Below are positions 27,748-36,960 of a stretch of DNA of 64,000 bases, in pieces. Position 1 is the stretch's first letter; the number at the start of each line of letters is the position of its first letter. Location of the stretch: the NCBI RefSeq assembly GCF_026127265.1, contig NZ_WWFG01000001.1, forward strand, positions 3,263,501 through 3,327,500, written 5' to 3'. Source of the DNA: Nostoc sp. KVJ3 (GTDB lineage: Bacteria; Cyanobacteriota; Cyanobacteriia; Cyanobacteriales; Nostocaceae). The notes beneath the pieces were generated by a model. The model saw only the letters and a list, made by a program, of their open reading frames with translations. It was not told the origin of the DNA and searched no databases. A program made the position numbers and the translations under genes.

Positions 27748-29088
27748 ATGCCAATAGCAAGTACTTCTTCATATACAAAAGTTCAACATCTCCAGCGTCA
27801 AGCGGCCTCACTTTTACTGTACCAGTCTGTCCTCCAAGGCGAAGTGGGGATGGCATTTCTAGAACTGTTGCAAGCTATACGTTACACTGATTCTGATGCA
27901 CGGGGTTGTCTTCAAGCCTACGGCACATACTTTCATGCTTTGGCTGCTAAAAATCAAAACTGGGAAGACTATTTAATTACTCAAATTCTTTTCTCTAAGA
28001 ATCCTTTTACAAAGCTGGCCCAAGTCCGAGAATTTGGAGAATTCCCCCCAGCTTTAGTAGCAGCAGTTCAGCATGATTTACAAATATTGCAAAGCCTCTA
28101 TGAATGTAGCAGCGCTTCTTTGAGTGAGTGGATACAAAGTGTAGCTCATATGCCCATTTCGCCAGTAGTGTGGTATAAAGAGCAAGAATTAGTAGGAGTA
28201 GAGACAAAGTTTGCTACATATCTACAAGAATTAGATAATTGGGGTGATGCTGTAGAAGAATTAGCGGCTTATTATCGGCAATGTGGCTCTGGTTTATTTG
28301 CAGAATATCGCGCTTTGCGTTGGCAAGCTGGGCAGTTTATCGGTATCCGATATCCAGATCCGGTTAAGCTGAGTGCGCTTGTAGGTTATGAGTCTCAAAA
28401 AGATGCTTTGCTGAAAAATACAGAGTTTTTATTATCAGGAGAGATGGCACTCCATGTATTACTTTATGGTAGTCGGGGTTCTGGCAAATCTTCTCTAGTG
28501 AAATCTTTGTTGAATGAATACAGTAATCGCAGTCTCCGCTTATTGGAAGTGACAAAATCTGATTTAAAAGACTTACCAGAAATTGTGGAACATTTACGAG
28601 GAGTGTCACAAAAATTTATCATCTTTGTCGACGATCTTTCCTTTGAAGAAGATGATGATGCCTTTAAATCGCTCAAGGTAGTTTTAGAAGGTAATTTAAC
28701 CGCGCGGCCGCAAAATGTAGTTGTGTATGCTACTTCCAATCGCCGCCACCTGATTCGGGAATTTTTTGTGGATAGACCTACCCCCAAGGATAACGAGGAA
28801 ATCCATGCTTGGGATACGATGCAGGAGAAACTTTCGTTTAGCGATCGCTTTGGTTTAACCTTGACCTTTGAACCAGCCGATCAGAAAACTTATTTGAAGA
28901 TTGTACAACATCTAGTGGCACAAACTGAAATTAATATTACCCAAGAAGATTTGGAATATCAAGCATTACAATGGGCAACTCGTCACAACGGTCGTTCTGG
29001 AAGGACAGCACGGCAGTTTGTTGATTTTTTAAAAGCAGATTTAAGACTCTTTAATATAAATAAGGACACATCCAACACTTCTGATTAA
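27748..29088 (+). CDS. DUF815 AAA-type ATPase
   Basis: 446 residues. A helical N-terminal half (~1-205) leads to the P-loop GSRGSGKSS near residue 241, Walker B IIFVDDLSFEEDD near 291, and the sensor region VVYATSNRRHLIREF. SDRFGLTLTFEP is typical of DUF815, a bacterial AAA+ family of unknown job. The protein lacks membrane segments. A perfect palindromic terminator follows (29179-29205), so it is not obviously part of a transcript with the two genes after it. Confidence 0.88.
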   Translation: MPIASTSSYTKVQHLQRQAASLLLYQSVLQGEVGMAFLELLQAIRYTDSDARGCLQAYGTYFHALAAKNQNWEDYLITQILFSKNPFTKLAQVREFGEFPPALVAAVQHDLQILQSLYECSSASLSEWIQSVAHMPISPVVWYKEQELVGVETKFATYLQELDNWGDAVEELAAYYRQCGSGLFAEYRALRWQAGQFIGIRYPDPVKLSALVGYESQKDALLKNTEFLLSGEMALHVLLYGSRGSGKSSLVKSLLNEYSNRSLRLLEVTKSDLKDLPEIVEHLRGVSQKFIIFVDDLSFEEDDDAFKSLKVVLEGNLTARPQNVVVYATSNRRHLIREFFVDRPTPKDNEEIHAWDTMQEKLSFSDRFGLTLTFEPADQKTYLKIVQHLVAQTEINITQEDLEYQALQWATRHNGRSGRTARQFVDFLKADLRLFNINKDTSNTSD

Positions 29089-29178
29089 AATTAGTACATT
29101 CATGATTAGAATTTTTTCTTACTTACAAGAAAATGTTATGCGCCAGTTCTGAGGAGCAATCTATTAATTGCCCCTACA

Positions 29179-29205
29179 GAAAGTTAAAGCTTTAACTTTC
29201 TTTTT
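29179..29205 (+). terminator. Rho-independent terminator after the DUF815 gene
   Basis: A 22-bp perfect palindrome (GAAAGTTAAAG/CTTTAACTTTC) followed at once by TTTTTG. A fold with a small loop and a U-tract is a strong intrinsic terminator. Confidence 0.7.
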
Positions 29206-29299
29206 GCATAAGTCCTAAAAACTTCTTATTTAACCAAACAGAACAACGGATAAAAAGCATTTTTTATGAAGTATTGTTTTCTGCATATTCTAGTTACGA

Positions 29300-29340
29300 A
29301 TTACGTTAGCGAAGCAAGACGTTGACATAGCGTCTCGGAG
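29300..29340. repeat. Small dispersed palindromic repeat between ATTACGAATTACG units
   Basis: GTTAGCGAAGC...GCGTCTCGGAGAG lies between copies of TTACGAATTACG just ahead of the coiled-coil gene. The heptamer-like units flank it on both sides. Confidence 0.5.
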
Positions 29341-29368
29341 AGAAGTCCATTACGAATTACGAATTAAT

Positions 29369-30709
29369 ATGAGAGTTTCTTATTCTGATAATTTCATCAA
29401 TACGCTAAAAACCAGCAATATGCAATCAGTAATGATCAGCAATCGATTTATACTAGGGATAGTTGCCTTTAGTGTGAGTTTTGGACTTAGCCTCGTCCCA
29501 AACTGGGATTTTAACAAAGCCTTTCTCACAGGTTTAATTACTGCCGTTACTATCTATGCAGCCGCATTATTTGTAGATAAGCGACGGAGAAATTATGAAA
29601 TGTTTATTTTAGGATCTCTCCGCAAGCGAATTAAAGAAATGGAGGGATTGAAGGCTCGTGTTGTTAGAGAAATTAATCAAATCGAAGAACATCATAATTT
29701 ATTATATGCTGAATCACAACAATTACAAAATCAAGTAACAGAAAGCCGTAACCAAAGGGATAGTTTGCATCGAGAATTAAGAACAATTGCCGGACAGAAA
29801 AAGCAATTAGAAACTGAAATAAATAATCTGCAAATTGAAATCAATAACTTGCAGAAAAATCAAATAGAATTAAACAATGCTTTTTCTGTCCTCACAGCAG
29901 AAAAGCGCCGTCTAGAGTCGAATTGTAATGTATCTCGTGCTGAAATCACCCAATTGCAAAGTAAAATTTCGGAACTCCAGCACGATAAACAAGAAGTTGA
30001 AAGTAATTTAACTCTTTTGGGTAGACTCAAACCCCAATTAGAAGAAAAACTATATGAGCTAAGAATTGCAATCCAAGAGCTAGAAGTTGAGACAACCCAA
30101 AAAAATCAATTGCTCATAGCTACAAAAACCGAAAGAGAAAATATCCAAGCTATCCTCAACTCTTCACAAACCCAACTAGCAGAACACAAAGCAGAATTAC
30201 AGCAATTGCAAGGACAAATTTCATTATTGCAAGAAGAACGAGATTCATTGCAAAATCAAGTATGGGAATTACTTCAACAAATAGAAACATTTAATCCAGA
30301 ACCTTTAGTTGATAATTTTCAAGAAGAGGATACTGAGTTGTTTCCTTTTTCTGAGATAATTGAAACTTCAGCAATCATAGATACTTCGCAACTTGAGGTA
30401 TCAGATAATATATCTGAAGAATGGACTGATTTTCTCGAAAATCTCCCAGGATACGAACTACAAGTATTAAAAGCTATAGTCGAACAAGATAATCCTAATG
30501 CTGCTATTAAAAAAATTGCCGAAGCAAATATCACTATGCCGAATCTCTTAATTGATTCTATAAATGAACGGGCAAATGATACTATTGGTGAATTAATAAT
30601 TAACTCAGCTTCGGAAAGTCCAGAAGTTTATCCTGAGCATATCACTCATGTCAAAAAAATGATTGCAATGCATAAAAGCCTCATGGCTAGACATAGTTCG
30701 TCAAATTAA
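29369..30709 (+). CDS. Membrane-anchored coiled-coil protein with TerB-C-like C-terminal domain
   Basis: 446 residues. Two hydrophobic segments (about 27-45 and 51-70) precede a basic loop and a long heptad-rich coiled coil (~85-310, LETEINNLQIEINNLQ-type repeats). An acidic linker follows, then a C-terminal domain (~345-446) with LPGYELQVLKAIVEQDNP, NITMPNLLIDSINERANDTI and an acidic/hydrophobic pattern like TerB-C. TerB-C domains are found with helicases and ATPases in tellurite-type and defence loci. The BrxD-like ATPase starts 88 bp later in the same direction. The start could also be at the ATG 29420. Confidence 0.75.
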   Translation: MRVSYSDNFINTLKTSNMQSVMISNRFILGIVAFSVSFGLSLVPNWDFNKAFLTGLITAVTIYAAALFVDKRRRNYEMFILGSLRKRIKEMEGLKARVVREINQIEEHHNLLYAESQQLQNQVTESRNQRDSLHRELRTIAGQKKQLETEINNLQIEINNLQKNQIELNNAFSVLTAEKRRLESNCNVSRAEITQLQSKISELQHDKQEVESNLTLLGRLKPQLEEKLYELRIAIQELEVETTQKNQLLIATKTERENIQAILNSSQTQLAEHKAELQQLQGQISLLQEERDSLQNQVWELLQQIETFNPEPLVDNFQEEDTELFPFSEIIETSAIIDTSQLEVSDNISEEWTDFLENLPGYELQVLKAIVEQDNPNAAIKKIAEANITMPNLLIDSINERANDTIGELIINSASESPEVYPEHITHVKKMIAMHKSLMARHSSSN

Positions 30710-30797
30710 ATTATTATTGCTCTCGTCAGATTAGTAGTAAGGTAAATATGTAACTTACTTACTGCTTATGCGTTTAGAATAAAGTGAAGTGTAATAC

Positions 30798-32126
30798 ATG
30801 GCAAAGCTCAAAATCTCGAAAAAGATATCCACTGCTTTAATTAATTCCCTTGGTGCGGGAGTAGTACCAAGAATGGGAGTTGAATATATAGCAGTAGGTC
30901 GAGAACAAGAACTAAAAAGCCTATTACAAAATCTCGATGATATTGGCGAAGGCATAGCAGCATTTCGCTTCATAATTGGTAACTACGGTTCCGGGAAAAG
31001 TTTTTTACTGCAACTAATTCGTAACCGTGCTATGGAGCAAGGTTTTGTAGTCGCTGATGCTGATTTATCCCCTGAACGGCGATTAGCTGGAAGCAATAAT
31101 GAAGGTGTTGCTACCTATCGAGAATTAATGAGCCACCTAGCTACAAAAACTCGTCCTGATGGTGGTGCTTTAGTCTCGATTTTAGAAGGATGGATTAATA
31201 AAATTCAACAAGAAGTAGTTAAAGAAACTGAAATGCGTCCTAATGACGATGGTTTTGATGACAAAGTTGAATCAAAAATTAGGGAAGTAGTTCAGTATAT
31301 CGAAGACTTAGTTCATGGTTTTGATTTTGGTAGCGTGATTATCGCTTATTGGCGTGGCTATAGAATGGATGATGATAATTTAAAAAATGCTGCAATGCGC
31401 TGGTTGCGTGGAGAATTTACGACTAAAGTTGAAGCAAAAGCAGCTTTAGGAGTGCGCGTCATTATTGACGATGATAGTTGGTATGATTATATAAAATTGT
31501 TTGCTAAATTTGTTGCTGAAATTGGCTATAAAGGACTGTTGATTATATTTGATGAAGCTGTACATTTATATCAAATATCTACTACGGTCACGCGGGAAAA
31601 GAATTATAATCGACTCCTGGCAATGTTTAACGATACCATGCAATGTAAAGCTGAACATCTTGGTATTGTTGTTGGTGGAACAACTAAATTTTTAGAAGAC
31701 CCCAAACGGGGACTTTTTGCAGACCAGGCTTGGCAAAGACGCACAAAAGAAAGTCGTTTTGTTGCACAATCTGGCGTTCAGGAACATTTAGGGCCAGTGA
31801 TTCGTTTGAACCCGTTAAGTGAAGCAGAAATATTGACACTTCTGCAACGTTTAGCTGAGATTCATGCACTCAATTTTGGGTATGAGCAGACTTTGACAAA
31901 TCGTGAGTTAAAGGAATTTGTGCAAGAAATTATTAATCGCTTGGGTGCAGAAGCATTACTGACACCAGGGGAAATTGTGCGAGATTTTATGAGTGTCCTG
32001 AATATTCTTCACCAAAATCCAGGAATTGCATTTGCTAAATTAATTCATGGTTCTAAATTTAAACCTACTGCTATGGGTAAGGATACAGATGTGGATGAAG
32101 ATGGCGCAGCAGAATTTAGTTTGTGA
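30798..32126 (+). CDS. BrxD-like (DUF2791) P-loop ATPase
   Basis: 442 residues. Residues 10-35 (ISTALINSLGAGVVPRMGVE) and the P-loop GNYGSGKSF (61-69) match the DUF2791 ATPases that include BrxD of BREX type 2/6 systems. Walker B is LLIIFDEAVHLYQ near 246, then GIVVGGTTKFLEDPKRGLF and LTPGEIVRDFMSVLN. No other BREX gene (pglX, pglZ, brxC, helicase) is within the window. It probably works with the preceding TerB-C-like protein. Substrate and function are not shown. Confidence 0.82.
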   Translation: MAKLKISKKISTALINSLGAGVVPRMGVEYIAVGREQELKSLLQNLDDIGEGIAAFRFIIGNYGSGKSFLLQLIRNRAMEQGFVVADADLSPERRLAGSNNEGVATYRELMSHLATKTRPDGGALVSILEGWINKIQQEVVKETEMRPNDDGFDDKVESKIREVVQYIEDLVHGFDFGSVIIAYWRGYRMDDDNLKNAAMRWLRGEFTTKVEAKAALGVRVIIDDDSWYDYIKLFAKFVAEIGYKGLLIIFDEAVHLYQISTTVTREKNYNRLLAMFNDTMQCKAEHLGIVVGGTTKFLEDPKRGLFADQAWQRRTKESRFVAQSGVQEHLGPVIRLNPLSEAEILTLLQRLAEIHALNFGYEQTLTNRELKEFVQEIINRLGAEALLTPGEIVRDFMSVLNILHQNPGIAFAKLIHGSKFKPTAMGKDTDVDEDGAAEFSL

Positions 32127-32212
32127 GTAATGTGAATCACAGAGAAAGGTACATAAGTGCGTATGCAAAAATGTTTAGCTCCGCGTAGCAAGTCCCCTAC
32201 GGGGCAATACAG

Positions 32213-32301
32213 TTCAGTTAAGCTTTTTTCTCTCCCCTTGCTTCCCCTGCCTCCCCTGCTCCCCCTGCCTACCTTAACAGATAAATTTGCTTAACTGAAC
32301 C
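32213..32301. repeat. Inverted-repeat element (GTTCAGTTAAGC ends)
   Basis: GTTCAGTTAAGC at the left and its inverse GCTTAACTGAAC at the right enclose a CCCCTGCCTCC-type pyrimidine heptamer tract. About 90 bp, no ORF. It may be a MITE. Confidence 0.5.
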
Positions 32302-32367
32302 GTGTTTCCCTACGGGGTACGCTCTAATCGCAATGACAATGTATATTTAATTTTGCATAACTACATA

Positions 32368-32455
32368 CTATAAGAATCATATTTGATTCTTAAAAAAATA
32401 TAAGTATCTGTAGGGTGTGTTAGACGGAACGTCGTAACGCGCCATTCCTAGTTAA
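32368..32455. repeat. Partial family C MITE carrying an intact 'empty' site
   Basis: AGAATCATATTTGATTCT and TAGGGTGTGTTAGACGGAAC match the arm of the larger element at 48088-48484. Here the GTGTTAGACGG junction is uninterrupted, so it shows the sequence before insertion of the inner MITE at 48208-48418. Confidence 0.65.
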
Positions 32456-32513
32456 ATAAGAATTGCACGTTATTAAATTTGCCTTTCTAAGTAGTTTAAG
32501 TACTCTTGACTCA

Positions 32514-32663
32514 ATGCGAATCATTAGGAGATGGAAGCAGTTTTTGTACAACTTTATCCAGCAGTGTAAATACCGTAAATTTACGGCATCTCATAAGTAT
32601 GCTAATTTTGATGAAGTTATCTCCCCAGAATTTGACCTGATAAATCTTGCCAGCAAATATTAA
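32514..32663 (+). CDS. Possible small protein
   Basis: 49 codons from the ATG at 32514; a further in-frame TTG lies at 32463. Basic start (MRIIRRWKQFLYNFIQQCKY) and an acidic end (NFDEVISPEFDLINLASKY). No Shine-Dalgarno and no family recognised. The composition looks protein-like, but this is weak evidence. Confidence 0.3.
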   Translation: MRIIRRWKQFLYNFIQQCKYRKFTASHKYANFDEVISPEFDLINLASKY

Positions 32664-33041
32664 CTAAATCTTAAGATAGATATTTTGTTACTAAATATAC
32701 AGTAATTTATTGGTTTTAATTTTTGAATACAAGAACAGCTTTTTTGCATTCGTCTGAAATGACTATAAACAAGGCTCTCTCAAGGCATTCATGATAGGGA
32801 TCAGTAAATCTCTAAGCAGGATTTAATTAAAAAATAATTTATGTATCTAAAGTAGGAGGGTAAGATCGCTTAAATTCTAGGATAATATACAAAGATATCG
32901 AAAATGTTTCAAACCTGAAATTTTGTTTAAAATAATCAGCCAATATTAAGGTCGTTTGTTAGGTTGGGTCAAACCAAAATTATTTCTACTTTAACTGGCA
33001 GTTTTCTCAAATAAAAAATAGTTACAACCAGGGGTTTTAAA

Positions 33042-33221
33042 ATGCAGACAGTACAAAAGATTTACTGCCCAAATTGCGGCTGCCAAGCCGAACGCTATTA
33101 CATTTCTGATAGTCAATTGACTCGGACACAATGCTCTAGTTGTGACTACTTGATGATTAGTTGTACTCGCACTGGGAAAGTGATTGAGGCTTATGCACCA
33201 GGGATTTATGCACAGCGCTAG
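33042..33221 (+). CDS. Small zinc-ribbon protein
   Basis: 59 codons. Four cysteines sit as two knuckles: CPNC at residues 9-12 and CSSC at 31-34, the second followed by DYLMISC. This arrangement is a rubredoxin-like/zinc-ribbon fold. AGGGG precedes the ATG by about 6 nt. Similar short proteins are common in cyanobacteria and are often misnamed after the zinc fingers of PriA. The function is unknown; nucleic acid or protein binding is possible. Confidence 0.75.
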   Translation: MQTVQKIYCPNCGCQAERYYISDSQLTRTQCSSCDYLMISCTRTGKVIEAYAPGIYAQR

Positions 33222-33301
33222 CTAGATATAAAAATTAAAAATTGGAGAATGTCTTCTCTAATTTTTAATTATAAAATTATCTACCACAAATTTTCAGCAT
33301 T

Positions 33302-33787
33302 TTAGAGGCTGTTCTTCTGTTGTCTGAGTTGTTGTTGTCGGATCTGTTCTTGTAATCTCTCTTGTTCCTGTTGTCTAATTTCTTGATCTTGTCTAAGTTG
33401 TTGATTTTGCAGTATTTTTTGTTGCTGTCGTGTAAATTCTTGCTGCTGTTGCGTTATTTCTTCTTGTTGTAGTCTAAATTGTTGCTGGCGGAGCATTTCT
33501 TGCCGTTGTCGTGTAAATTCTTGTTGTTGTATTCTCTGTTGTTGTTGTAGTTGTGGTTCTTGAAGGTTTTGCCTTAGCCATGTTTCCTTCATTTGTTCTT
33601 GTGTTTGCTGATTTTGCTCTTCTTGTTGTTGTCTGATTCTTTCTTGAAACGAATCTTGCGTCTGGGGATTAATCCGAATTATTTGTGCAGATACAGGAGA
33701 ATTAATCGATAGAGCTTTTGCAAGCACAATCAAGAGTAGCCATCCTTTAACCAGCGATAAGCGATTCAACATAAAGTTATTCCTCAA
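33302..33787 (-). CDS. Secreted Gln-rich coiled-coil protein
   Basis: 161 residues. Residues 1-34 are a Sec signal peptide with an SPVSA-Q cleavage site. The rest is strongly biased to Gln, Glu and Arg, with imperfect repeats (RQQQEEQ, EFTRQQQ, EMLRQQQFRLQQ) that will form one long charged helix or disordered rod. This is a periplasmic or surface protein of unknown function. Repetitive DNA (TTGTTGTTG-type) makes it prone to slippage. Confidence 0.75.
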   Translation of the reverse strand: MRNNFMLNRLSLVKGWLLLIVLAKALSINSPVSAQIIRINPQTQDSFQERIRQQQEEQNQQTQEQMKETWLRQNLQEPQLQQQQRIQQQEFTRQRQEMLRQQQFRLQQEEITQQQQEFTRQQQKILQNQQLRQDQEIRQQEQERLQEQIRQQQLRQQKNSL

Positions 33788-34307
33788 TTGTTGTGGTTGG
33801 ATTTAGCGATCGCTAAATCCTTAAAATTTCACCAAAATTACTCTATACATAGATGCAGAGGCTTGAAATAGTTAACTAAAGCTAATGTTTATTCACCGTT
33901 ATGAGCTTGTGCGGTGCTTCTGGTGGGATAGAGCAAAATCAAGGTTATATCTAGTGCAGGATCTTGATTTTGCATAAAAATCTGACTTTTTAGATATTCA
34001 TCATAATTAAATTATACATTCAAATTTTTTACATGGTTTGCCGGATTTCCGTAATCCATCTAAGTAAGTCGATACAAATAAACCTAACTATGTAACAGAA
34101 TGTAAAATCGACAAGACCTTTGCGTTCGCGAAGTATGTCCCAAGGACTTATGCTTCATTCCACTTCATTCCACCATACATTGAAATTTGCACGCCGACTT
34201 ACTTGCGCGAGGTAAGTTAATAAAGGATTTCAGACGATTTTACTCCATAGATAAACAGAGATTATTTCTTAGGATATATCTGTGTTTATCTGCGGTTATA
34301 TATTTGT
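33788..34307. other. Intergenic region
   Basis: About 520 bp between the secreted Gln-rich gene and the end of rlmN. It holds AT-rich sequence and a small repeat remnant near 34120-34175 (GCGTTCGCGAAGTATGTCCC and a doubled CACTTCATTCCA). No convincing gene or RNA is seen. Confidence 0.5.
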
Positions 34308-35399
34308 TTAATTCTTGCTTGCTCTTAATTGTCCGCAAGCAGCATCAGCCTCTAAACCACGAGAATAACGCACACTAACAGCAGTATTTTGCTGCTTAAG
34401 GACGTTGACAAATGCTTCAATGCGATCGCGGTTGGGGCGTTTGTAATCTACTTCTTGAATTGGGTTGTAAGGAATCAAATTCACATGGCATTGAAATCCT
34501 CGCATACATTTTGAAAGTTCTAATGCGTGTTCTGGTAAATCGTTGACACCAGCCAGGAGAACATATTCAAAGGTAACGCGCCGTCCAGTGATTTCTACAT
34601 ATTCTCGACATTCAGCCAACAAATCTTCTAGAGGATAGGCGCGGGCGCTGGGGATGAGTTTTTCTCGTAGGGCTTGGTTGGGTGCGTGGAGACTGACAGC
34701 AAGAGTGATTTGCAAGTTATTTTGCGCAAACTCACGAATGCGATCGCGAATACCAACTGTAGAAACTGTAAGCGATCGCTGTCCGATACCGATATCTTGA
34801 TTTAGAGATTTCAGGGCTGCTAGGACATTCTCAGTATTCAACAACGGTTCACCTAGTCCCATGAACACCACATTGCTAACCCGTTGCTGAAAATCTTCTT
34901 GCACAGTCAACACTTGATCGATAATTTCATGCCGTGCTAAATTGCGCTTGTAACCTCCCTTACCAGTAGCGCAGAAATCACACGCCATTGGGCAACCCAC
35001 CTGAGTAGAGACGCAAACTGTCAGACGGGCTTTTGGGCCTTCTCCCCTTTCTGCGAAGGTGGGAATACCAACAGTTTCAATAATTTGGCCATCTGTTAAT
35101 TGTAAAAGATATTTGACAGTGCCATCGGGAGCCACAGAGCGGTAATGTAAAGTTGAGCGCCCAATGGGAACTTCTGCTACTTCCGCACGCCATTGCTTAG
35201 AGAAGACAGAAATATCAGCTAGCGATCGCACTCCCTTATCATAGATCCATTCATGCAGTTGCTTTCCTCTGTAAGCAGGTTGTCCTTGTTGCTGCACCCA
35301 AGTGCTTAACTCCGCCAGAGAAGCACCGAGAAGGGGAGGCATTAATTCTGATTTTTCTGAGTTGAAGTCAACCTGAGATACAAGAGGCGTAGCAGACAT
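34308..35399 (-). CDS. rlmN: 23S rRNA (adenine2503-C2)-methyltransferase
   Basis: 363 residues. The radical SAM iron-sulphur motif is CxxxCxxC at C136, C140 and C143 (CPMACDFCATGKGG). The methyl-carrying region FMGLGEPLLN and the conserved second Cys motif near the end (LEADAACGQLR) are present. RlmN methylates C2 of A2503 in 23S rRNA, and in some bacteria tRNA A37, affecting translational fidelity. The N-terminal ~25 residues are longer than usual. The phenylpyruvate tautomerase-like gene lies just upstream on the same strand. Confidence 0.96.
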   Translation of the reverse strand: MSATPLVSQVDFNSEKSELMPPLLGASLAELSTWVQQQGQPAYRGKQLHEWIYDKGVRSLADISVFSKQWRAEVAEVPIGRSTLHYRSVAPDGTVKYLLQLTDGQIIETVGIPTFAERGEGPKARLTVCVSTQVGCPMACDFCATGKGGYKRNLARHEIIDQVLTVQEDFQQRVSNVVFMGLGEPLLNTENVLAALKSLNQDIGIGQRSLTVSTVGIRDRIREFAQNNLQITLAVSLHAPNQALREKLIPSARAYPLEDLLAECREYVEITGRRVTFEYVLLAGVNDLPEHALELSKCMRGFQCHVNLIPYNPIQEVDYKRPNRDRIEAFVNVLKQQNTAVSVRYSRGLEADAACGQLRASKN

Positions 35400-35477
35400 A
35401 AAAAATCACGAGTTGATGTAGGATCTCTATCCTACACCTGCCAGATAAAGTTGGTCTTGACCAAAGAAGACGGGGAA

Positions 35478-35831
35478 TTAACCAAAGGTTGTGCCGTTCC
35501 AGCCCCACATTGCACCCTTAGCATCTGCAAACTCAATGTAAATACGATTTTTCGGTACACCTAGAGTTTGGTTAATTTGCTGGCAAAAGTCCTGACTCAT
35601 CGCTGCGGTTTGGTCTGGCTTCATCGCGCCAATGCTCTTAATTTCAATGTAGCAAACCGGGTCTGTATTCCCCGCAAAAGTCATAGGGATTTCTGGCTCA
35701 AAAGCAGTCATTACATAGGATTCTGGTTTTCCTAAATGTTTTGCTAACTTGGCTGATAGATTTAAAAGCATTGATTCAATTTCAGCTTTTTGAGGAGCAG
35801 ATGCAGAAGTTTGCACTTTAATTAATGGCAT
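35478..35831 (-). CDS. MIF/phenylpyruvate tautomerase-like protein
   Basis: 117 residues. The start MPLIKVQTS gives Pro as the N-terminal residue after Met removal, the catalytic base of the tautomerase superfamily. The body reads like MIF: ESYVMTAFEPEIPMTFAG, CYIEIKSIG, and the C-terminal NRIYIEFADAKGAMWGWNGTTFG. It should tautomerise small keto/enol acids; the natural substrate is not known. It is 79 bp ahead of rlmN. Confidence 0.93.
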   Translation of the reverse strand: MPLIKVQTSASAPQKAEIESMLLNLSAKLAKHLGKPESYVMTAFEPEIPMTFAGNTDPVCYIEIKSIGAMKPDQTAAMSQDFCQQINQTLGVPKNRIYIEFADAKGAMWGWNGTTFG

Positions 35832-35915
35832 ATTACTGAATTAGAAATTATTCACACTGTTTAAGTTTACCGAACCGCAGACCAGACAAGGGGCAGTTTT
35901 CCCAATTCCCACTTT

Positions 35916-36740
35916 TCAGTGATGAGATGAGCGAAACAGATGATTATGTTCGGGATGATATAAACGCGATCGCCCTTTTGCTGTTGAGAGGGCTGGACTG
36001 ATTATATAAAGTGTAGTACGAATTAGTTTTTCTTTATCAGTACATTCCGCCATTTCATTCAGGGGGACAACCTTAATTTTTTCATCGGGCCAGCCGATGC
36101 GAAAGCAAATTGCAATGGGGGTTTCGGCTGGATAGTGTTCGAGTAGTTTAGCTTGGGCATTTTCGACGTGACGCGCACTGAGATATAGGCAGAGGCTAGC
36201 CTGATGTGCTGCAAGAGTAGCTAATTCTTCGGTAGCGGGGACTTCTGTACGTCCACTGATGCGGGTCAAAATTATAGTTTGGACTAAACCTGGGACAGTC
36301 AGTTCTACTTTGAGTTTGGCAGCAGCAGCTTGAAAAGCGCTGATACCAGGTATGACTTCAAAAGGAATATTTGCCTCTCTTAGGAGGTGCATTTGCTCGT
36401 GGATGGCGCTGTAGAGACTAGGATCGCCAGAATGGAGACGGACGACAGATTTTTGCTGCGATCGCACCCTATCGATCATAATCGGCAAAATCTCTTCTAA
36501 AGTCTGATTCGCAGTCCTAATTATCTCCGCATCTTTTCGGCAAAGTTCTAAAATCTGTTCGGGTATTAAAGAATCAGCAAATAAAATCACATCAGCAACA
36601 GCCAGTAGTTTCTGCGCCTTCACCGTCAATAAATCAGGATCTCCAGGGCCTGCACCAACAATATACACAGATGGTTCTATGGCATATAGCGTTTTTTTAT
36701 AACTCAGGTTTTCTGTATATTCACTTTTAAAAGAACCCAC
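35916..36740 (-). CDS. cobM: Precorrin-4 C11-methyltransferase
   Basis: 274 residues. SVYIVGAGPGDPDLLTVKA is the SAM-dependent tetrapyrrole methylase N-motif. DVILFADSLIPEQIL and VVRLHSGDPSLYSAIHEQM are the second and third conserved blocks, and IPFEVIPGISAFQAAAA is the fourth. The enzyme methylates C11 of precorrin-4 in the cobalamin pathway. No riboswitch of the cobalamin type is visible in the leader. A short N-terminal extension (residues 1-24) is unusual but not disruptive. Confidence 0.92.
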   Translation of the reverse strand: MGSFKSEYTENLSYKKTLYAIEPSVYIVGAGPGDPDLLTVKAQKLLAVADVILFADSLIPEQILELCRKDAEIIRTANQTLEEILPIMIDRVRSQQKSVVRLHSGDPSLYSAIHEQMHLLREANIPFEVIPGISAFQAAAAKLKVELTVPGLVQTIILTRISGRTEVPATEELATLAAHQASLCLYLSARHVENAQAKLLEHYPAETPIAICFRIGWPDEKIKVVPLNEMAECTDKEKLIRTTLYIISPALSTAKGRSRLYHPEHNHLFRSSHH

Positions 36741-36837
36741 GACAATCCCTCAAAAAACTTTTTTGATATTTTCTCAGTATCTTTCCGGATTCACTCTCTT
36801 TCGCTGGTAGAGAGTAATGGTAGATGCACCCTGGTTA

Positions 36838-36872
36838 AGCCCTAGAAAATATTCTGGGGCATTTTTTATTTT
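36838..36872 (+). terminator. Hairpin with T-tract in the cobM/lgt interval
   Basis: GCCCTAGAA pairs with TTCTGGGGC across an AT loop and is followed by ATTTTTTATTTTT. The T-tract lies on the + strand, yet both neighbours are on the minus strand, so its purpose is unclear. Confidence 0.4.
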
Positions 36873-36908
36873 TAGGAATTGGGAATTGGGCATTAGTTAT
36901 TCTTCTCA

Positions 36909-36960
36909 CCCTGCCTCCCCTGCCTCCCCTGCCCCCCCTGCTCCCCCTGCCCCCTCATCC
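36909..36960. repeat. Pyrimidine heptamer tract (CCCCTGCCT-type)
   Basis: Tandem CTGCCTCCC/CTGCTCCCC units of the cyanobacterial short tandemly repeated type, reaching the last codons of lgt. Confidence 0.55.

Larger units (their letters stand above)
32127..33041. other. Repeat-rich intergenic region
   Basis: About 915 bp. It contains an inverted-repeat element (32213-32301), one arm of a family C MITE (about 32368-32455), a doubtful small ORF (32514-32663) and an A/T-rich leader of the zinc-ribbon gene. Confidence 0.55.

Noticed and set aside
29369..32126. Complete BREX system
   Set aside because: Only a BrxD-like ATPase and a TerB-C-like protein exist; PglX, PglZ, BrxC and helicase genes are missing in the window.
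34187..34378. ORF of 63 codons on the plus strand
   Set aside because: It overlaps the end of rlmN and has no start signal or recognisable protein pattern.
36741..36837. Cobalamin riboswitch upstream of cobM
   Set aside because: No B12-box-like (GCCACTG) element or its surrounding helices are visible on the minus strand.
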